From the NCBI GenBank assembly GCA_946902985.2, contig OX336389.2, forward strand, positions 1,009,887,441 to 1,009,951,440: a stretch of 64,000 nt of DNA. Reading direction: 5' to 3'. The notes under the pieces were generated by a model. It saw nothing but the letters and a program-made list of their open reading frames with translations. It did no database searches and was not told where the DNA came from. Each line of letters opens with the position of its first letter. Position 1 is the first letter of the stretch. The DNA comes from Meconema thalassinum. Lineage: Eukaryota; Arthropoda; Insecta; Orthoptera; Tettigoniidae. Shown here piece after piece: positions 58,720-64,000 of this stretch. The position numbers were made by a program, and so were the translations under genes.

Positions 58720-61410
58720 CAGGGGTCTCCAAACTTTCCAGCCTTAGGGCCATACTGATTACTCCAGTAAGTTCCGAGGGCCAAAACCATATTATCATTG
58801 TTGCCGGTGGTAAAAAGTGAAATAGTCCACTGATGAAAAAAAAGTCCGAAAAAGTACGCAACATTGAAAAAAGGCTGAAAATCGGACTAAAGTCCGCAAA
58901 ACGGCAACACTGCATATTATTAATTTTCCTGTCATTATCTGTAATTTCTAGATTAGTCGTAGAGTACGAGCCATGAGGAGTAACGTGACACAACATCTGG
59001 TGGACACAAGCGGAAATAGGTAGTACCTTCTATCGCTAACAGATGGCGCTAATAGCACGTACAGAGTAATCTCGTTGGTTCGAGAGAGTTCTGGTGTCTT
59101 CCACTCACTTCTAGATGGCAGTAATTGGAATATATAAGAAGGCTAGTTGCGCAACCACAAGTCAGTTCCTATGACACTGTTGTGAAATAAAATAGTGCGT
59201 ACCTCCTTAAAACGTGTTTGTGCGTGTTTAAGTTTAAGACATCTTTGTAACAGTATTTTGATTTGAATTGTTGCTTTTGTGTGTGATTTAGTAGTATGGA
59301 AAAGAAGCAAAAAATTGATAGTGAATGCAGAAAATTCAAAGATGAGTGGAACATTCAGTATTTCGTAATTGAGTCCAGTAACAAGGCGCTATGTTTGATT
59401 TGCAATAAAAGCATAGCCGTTCTCAAGGAATATAACATTAAACGTCATTATGAAACAAAACATTTTCAAAATTACTCAAAATATACAGGAAGTTTGCGGA
59501 CAGAAAAATTCGAAGCTATGAAGCGCGGATTGAAATCGCAGCAATCTTCATTTACAAAACTCAAAACCGAACAAGAGGCTGCAACTCGTGCCAGCTTTCA
59601 TGTGGCTCTTGAAATTGCAAAACGTGGAAAACCATTCACAGATGGAGAAATGATCAAAGAATGCATAATTACAGCAGCCGAAGAAATGTGCCCTGAAAAG
59701 GTAAATTTATTAAAAACTGTCAGTATGTCAGCAAACACTGTGGCTCGAAGGGTAGAAAACATCGCTGAAAATATATCCTCTCAACTGTTCGACAAAAATG
59801 GAGATGTTGAGCGGTTTTCTTTGGCCTCGGATGAGTCAACGGATGTGTCAGATACTGCTCAGGTGTTGATTTATATTCGAGGAGTAGATAAAAGCTATGA
59901 AGTGCATGAAGAACTTCTTGATATGTATAGTATTCATGGCACAACTACTGGTACAGATATTTTTAAAGGAGTTGAAATGGCCATTAATCAAAAGAACCTT
60001 CGATGGAAAAACTTGAAATGTATTACAACTGATGGAGGCAAAAACATGAGTGGGAAAGATAAAGGAGTGGTCGCTCTTGTGTCAAAGGCTGTAGAAAATG
60101 ACGGTGGTTCAAAACCATTAGTCTTACATTGTATCATTCATCAACAGTCTTTGTGCGGAAATTGTTTGGATATGTCTGAAGTTCTGAAACCAGTCATATC
60201 AACTGTTAATTTTATGAGATCTTTTGGGCTGAATCACCGACAATTCCGACAATTTATTGAAGAGATTGGAGAAAATGACTTACCTTATCATACTGCCGTA
60301 CGTTGGCTTAGTTGTGGGAAAGTCCTTCAGCGCTTTTTTGAACTTCGAGCAGTGATCGAAATTTTTTTGAATGAAAAGCATCGCCCTCTTACTGAATTAC
60401 AAAACAACGCATGGCTGTGGAAGTTAGCATTCTATGTTGATTTGACAAAACATGTGAACGAACTGAATTTGAGATTGCAAGGAGAAAACCAGCTTCTTCC
60501 TGATCTATACACTAATATCAAATCATTCCGGAAGAAATTGATACTGTTTCAATCACAACTACGAAGTAAATGTTTTTCACATTTTAAAACATGTGAAATA
60601 TTCAGCCACACCACTGAGACTGAGTTTCCTATCGATTTTGCAATCGAAACTTTGAGTGCTTTGAAAATAAATTTTGATACTAGTTTCTCGGACTTCCATG
60701 CCTTTGCGAATCAAATTAAGATTTTTCAGGATCCTTTTGATACTGACATTGAAACCCTAGCCCCGGAACTTCAAATGGAAATGATTGAACTACAGTGCAG
60801 TGATATAATTAAGAACAAATATCAAAACTCATCTTTGTTGGAATTTTATAAGAGTCTTCCACTGACACAATTTGATAATTTGCATAAATTTGCTCGTGGG
60901 TTGTTTTCTGTTTTTGGTACTACTTATTTGTGTGAGAAGACCTTCTCCAAAATGAAGTACACAAAAAATGTTTACAGATCTAAATTAACTGATGAGCATC
61001 TTAAATCTCTTTTAATAATTGGTACAAGTAAAATTAGTCCACAACTACAAACTATTGTCAGTGGAAAATCTCAATTACATAAATCTCATTAGTATTTCAT
61101 ATGTCTGCATGTTATACATGTCTTTACTCATTACAATTCTGTGTTTCTTTATCCAACTTATCACAAAAACAATAACAATAAGCCTACAACAATGTTATGA
61201 GTAGTTAGCCCATGACCATATCAATGTAGATGTCAAATTAATAATTATTCAACATAAAATTAGAATACTTCAGTAAACTAAATTTCATTTGCTATAAAAA
61301 AAAAATATGTTCTCTAAAAGGAGTTTTCAAGTATGCTAGCTCTCCGCGGGCCGGACAAAATCTGTCCGCGGGCCGGATGTGGCCCCCGGGCCGTAGTTTG
61401 GAGACCCCTG
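58720..61410 (+). mobile_element. intact hAT (Charlie-like) transposon, TSD CTTTAGAA
   Basis: 2691-base element with 16-base perfect termini CAGGGGTCTCCAAACT and their inverse, flanked by the perfect 8-base duplication CTTTAGAA (58712-58719 and 61411-61418). Duplications with a central TAG/CTAGA-like core are typical of the Charlie group. The right subterminal region repeats tccgcgggccgga twice. It lies in the first intron of the ZMYM1-like hAT. All structural parts look intact. Confidence 0.95.
59296..61092 (+). CDS. hAT (Charlie-like) transposase, 598 aa, intact
   Basis: Full-length transposase resembling the Charlie-derived part of GTF2IRD2. A BED-type zinc finger (C33, C36, H51, H56 in ALCLICNKS...KRHYETKHF) should bind the element ends. 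The catalytic core shows RFSLASDESTDVSD (D179), CITTDGGKNMSG (D246), the LHCIIHQQSLCG block (277-288) and AVRWLSC (W337). The hAT dimerisation region with catalytic glutamate is YLCEKTFSKMKYTKNVYRSK (E547). There is no stop or frameshift. The start at 59296 leaves about 575 bases of 5' region after the terminal repeat. Confidence 0.93.
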   Translation: MEKKQKIDSECRKFKDEWNIQYFVIESSNKALCLICNKSIAVLKEYNIKRHYETKHFQNYSKYTGSLRTEKFEAMKRGLKSQQSSFTKLKTEQEAATRASFHVALEIAKRGKPFTDGEMIKECIITAAEEMCPEKVNLLKTVSMSANTVARRVENIAENISSQLFDKNGDVERFSLASDESTDVSDTAQVLIYIRGVDKSYEVHEELLDMYSIHGTTTGTDIFKGVEMAINQKNLRWKNLKCITTDGGKNMSGKDKGVVALVSKAVENDGGSKPLVLHCIIHQQSLCGNCLDMSEVLKPVISTVNFMRSFGLNHRQFRQFIEEIGENDLPYHTAVRWLSCGKVLQRFFELRAVIEIFLNEKHRPLTELQNNAWLWKLAFYVDLTKHVNELNLRLQGENQLLPDLYTNIKSFRKKLILFQSQLRSKCFSHFKTCEIFSHTTETEFPIDFAIETLSALKINFDTSFSDFHAFANQIKIFQDPFDTDIETLAPELQMEMIELQCSDIIKNKYQNSSLLEFYKSLPLTQFDNLHKFARGLFSVFGTTYLCEKTFSKMKYTKNVYRSKLTDEHLKSLLIIGTSKISPQLQTIVSGKSQLHKSH

Positions 61411-61467
61411 CTTTAGAAGATATATTGGTGCTTAAGTATACATGGCCAACAGCTATTATTATTGCAG

Positions 61468-61610
61468 GATGAGGATCTGACACTGACTACGGGAACACCA
61501 TTGGCACTACCAATTGGCTATGACATAACCGGGACCGAAGTGTTGACGAGGATTCATCAGAACTTACAGATCTGGCGTCTACAAGTCATCAAGCCATTGA
61601 AACTGAAACT
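61468..61610 (+). pseudogene. ZMYM1-like hAT transposase, probable exon 2
   Basis: Acceptor attattattgcag at 61455-61467 precedes gatgaggatctgac. In one frame the exon reads SSELTDLASTSHQAIETET, the serine/threonine-rich linker expected before the zinc-finger region. A weak donor lies at gtaatt near 61610. It belongs to the outer hAT. Confidence 0.45.
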
Positions 61611-62242
61611 GTAATTATATGTTGATACAATACAATGGGTTATTTATTAGGTATTTCTTTGAGAATTACAATTTACAATGGTGTAAATTGAATCTTAGTT
61701 AACGGAGTACAGGTTTTGTTAAAATATAACTAGGCCTAGTAGTCCATAGTTAGTTTAGCCTGTTAGGTTGAGGGAGGAAAGAAGGCAGAGAAGGAAAAGG
61801 GGCACCTTATATTTTTTGTATTAAGGGGAGGCTGTATCTTTTCCGATTCAATGCTTTTTAATGAAGGTTTCTTCAAAGTTTAAGTACATATCAAATAAAA
61901 CCACTGAACCTACTATTCCAAAATTTTATATACTTATTAAGTTACATCCATATCTTCCTAATAAACGAAAATTGTTACACAAGTTTATACATACTACTTA
62001 TTTATAACAGTTTGAATATGTTCAATTTTTTTCTTACCATTTTTTTGAAATAAAAATATTTTTTGAAAATAGAGATATTTTTTGAAAATAGAAATATTTA
62101 TTAATATTAATAAAATTTTGGTTTAATGTACTCATCAAGTACCCATAATTATGAATGCAAAGTTTAAGGTCTCTATGTATTACGGCTTTTAAACTATGTA
62201 TAGCTAAAGTTAAAGGTTTTAAGGTCGGTGGTTTACTTGCAG

Positions 62243-64000
62243 AAACTGAGTGCAGATACGTCATCAGATTTTTCAAATGACTGAGGAGAATGGCCACCTA
62301 AAATAAACGATGAAGTACGAAAAATTCTTGTTGAGCGAGGACAACAGCAGGTCACATACCAAGAATTTCCTGTGGACCTTAAAGGTAGGCGATTTTCCTC
62401 AAAGCATTACACAAGGAAGCTTTGAAACGGAGAGCAAGTCCGCAGCATTTGGTTAATGTATTCCATATTGAAAAACGCAGTTTTTTGTTTTGCTTGCAAA
62501 CTTTTTGGAAATGATAATTCTCTTCCTGCTGGTGGCCAAGGGTATTCTGACTGGCAAAACTTGAGCAAAACTTTGACCATTCATATTCAAAACTGCAAAT
62601 GTTGGCGCAAACTCTCTTTACGTTTACGTTTAAAAAAAAACTATTGACGAGGAAAATGAAAGACTTATTCGTGCTGAAATTGAACATAGGAATCAAGTTC
62701 TAAAACGCCTACTATGTATTGTACAATTTTTGGGAACTCAGGGATTGGCCTTTAGAGGGAAAAAGACACCCTATTTGAACGTAATAAGGGAAATTTCTTA
62801 AAGCTGGTAGAACACATAGCTAAATTTGATGGTTTTATGGATGAACATGTGAGGAGAATAAGTCCAAAAGAAACACACATACACTACTTGAGCAAGAGTA
62901 TCCAAAATGAGTTTGTTAGTTTCTTGTCGGCCAAGATTCAAGCTAACATTTTACAACAGATACAGCAAGCAACGTACTATTCTATTATATTAGACTGTAT
63001 TCCAGACATTAGCCACACGGAGCAAATGACTCGTTGAAAGATTTGTAAAAATTTTAGCAAATGAGGATATTTCAATTAAGGAACATTTTTTGGGGTTTGT
63101 TCCCATTACAGATTCTTCAGGTGAAGGCCTCACAGAGGTATTGCTCAAACAGTTAGAAGCACGAGCCATGAGAGGCCAGGCGTACGACAATGATTCCGCA
63201 ATGAAGGGATAAACATGTTCGAGTCCAGAAGAGAATCCTTGATTTAAATCCTCGAGCTTTTTATGTACCGTGTGGGAACCACTCCTTGAACTTGGTCATT
63301 AATGATGCAGCTCTGTCGTGCAACATTGCTGTGGACTGTTTCAGCACTATACAAGATGTTTTTTTTTTTCAGTTCTACTCAAAGATGGAATATTTTGCTG
63401 AAATATGTTTCAAGTCTGACAGTATAACCACTCTGCAATACTAGATGGGAAAGTAGAATTGAGGCATTGTTGCCTTTGAGGTACCACATTGAAGAAGTGT
63501 ATGATGCCTTATATGAAGCTTCAAGATCAGAAACTTGATGCATTTGGTAGGAACACTGCCATAGGACTAAAAAAAAAAACTGCAAAACTTCAAGTTTCTA
63601 TGCTGCTTAGTGACATGGCATGAGATCCTGCATAAAACCAATATGGTTAGTAAACTGTTGCAAAAAGTCACAAATGACCTACAAAGTTCAATGGATCTCA
63701 TTATAAGTGTAAAATCATTACTGGAAAAGATGAGATCAGATCAAGGGCTAAACAGCGTTATTACAGATGCAAAAGAACTTGCAGAAAAAATCGAGGTTGA
63801 TGCTAACTTTGACAAAGAAACCCTACTTCGGCCAAGAAAAGTAAAAAAACAGTTCTCTTATGAGAGTGAAGATGAAGCTGTACGTTCTGGAAAAAATGCA
63901 TTTAAAGTTAACTTCTTCTTTGTCGTACCTGACACAGCAATAGCCTCATTAAGGGAGAGATTAGAGCTAATGGAACACCATAGTGAAAGTTTCAAATTTC
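62243..64000 (+). pseudogene. ZMYM1-like hAT transposase, main exon (partial)
   Basis: Acceptor tttacttgcag ends at 62242. Translation gives GEWPPKINDEVRKILVERG, RRFSSKHYTRKL (TTF-type finger region), ILKNAVFCFACKLFGNDN, GQGYSDWQNL, ATYYSIILDCIPDISHTEQM (catalytic DxxPDxSHxEQ block), and at the end SVKSLLEKMRSDQGLN, RKVKKQFSYESEDEA and FFFVVPDTAIASLRERLE. Several stops and shifts (for example after 63030 and around 63210) show decay. It runs past the window end. Confidence 0.75.

Larger units (their letters stand above)
57617..64000 (+). mobile_element. ZMYM1-like hAT element, right end outside window
   Basis: Begins with CAGGGGCGGCGCGAG, a hAT-type terminus, and contains an intron-bearing transposase gene on the plus strand. 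A perfect hairpin gtaatgttgtaaacattac sits at the start (57727-57745). The 58720-61410 hAT is inserted in its first intron. The right terminus and the 8-base duplication lie beyond 64000. Confidence 0.7.

Overview
This is eukaryotic, metazoan DNA, almost certainly from an arthropod and probably an insect. It is AT-rich and nearly all transposable elements. The evidence is Penelope, copia, CR1/jockey, mariner, Tc1, P-like (THAP) and hAT elements side by side, GAT-tailed LINEs, tRNA-derived SINE-like repeats, and one intron-bounded exon of a conserved animal gene. A polyneopteran insect is my guess from the style of the dispersed repeats; I could not test it. No bacterial operon, CRISPR array or rRNA is present.

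Layout. 1-2400: gene-poor, with a SINE-like repeat and one possible exon of an unknown membrane protein. 2401-6715: two Penelope-like retroelements head to head, forming a 4.3 kb palindrome bounded by a 12-bp direct repeat. 7147-11708: a copia LTR retrotransposon on the minus strand, with CAAAT target duplications and a half-tRNA-iMet primer binding site, but broken coding. 11714-16140: gene-free, ending in a cluster of AATAACGTTATT-like palindromes. 16145-16801: a second copia remnant with an exact tRNA-iMet primer site. 17159-17328: an exon on the minus strand encoding a segment of JNK1-associated membrane protein (JAMP), the only host gene piece I recognise. 19268-23760: an 88-bp satellite array with multi-monomer duplications, interrupted by a 617-bp inverted-repeat transposon.

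23.8-39.3 kb: one old LINE (endonuclease, reverse transcriptase, terminal C2H2 finger) split into pieces by three insertions: a TIR element of 3.9 kb that contains a second TIR element; a CR1/jockey LINE with an intact 951-residue ORF2; and a P-element-like (THAP) transposon carrying a SINE. 41736-43901: a decayed Tc1 element with clean ends. 44913-45290: a MITE. 45.9-51.1 kb: LINE, hAT and mariner fossils. 52481-53153: a solo LTR with ATAA duplications. 57617 to the window end: an intron-containing ZMYM1-like hAT whose first intron received a second hAT (58720-61410) with perfect termini, an 8-bp target duplication and an intact 598-residue transposase.

Nothing here forms a cooperating gene set. 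The biology is the order of transposon insertions around a long-intron host gene. The best candidates for recent activity are the hAT at 58720-61410, the CR1/jockey LINE and the Penelope pair.
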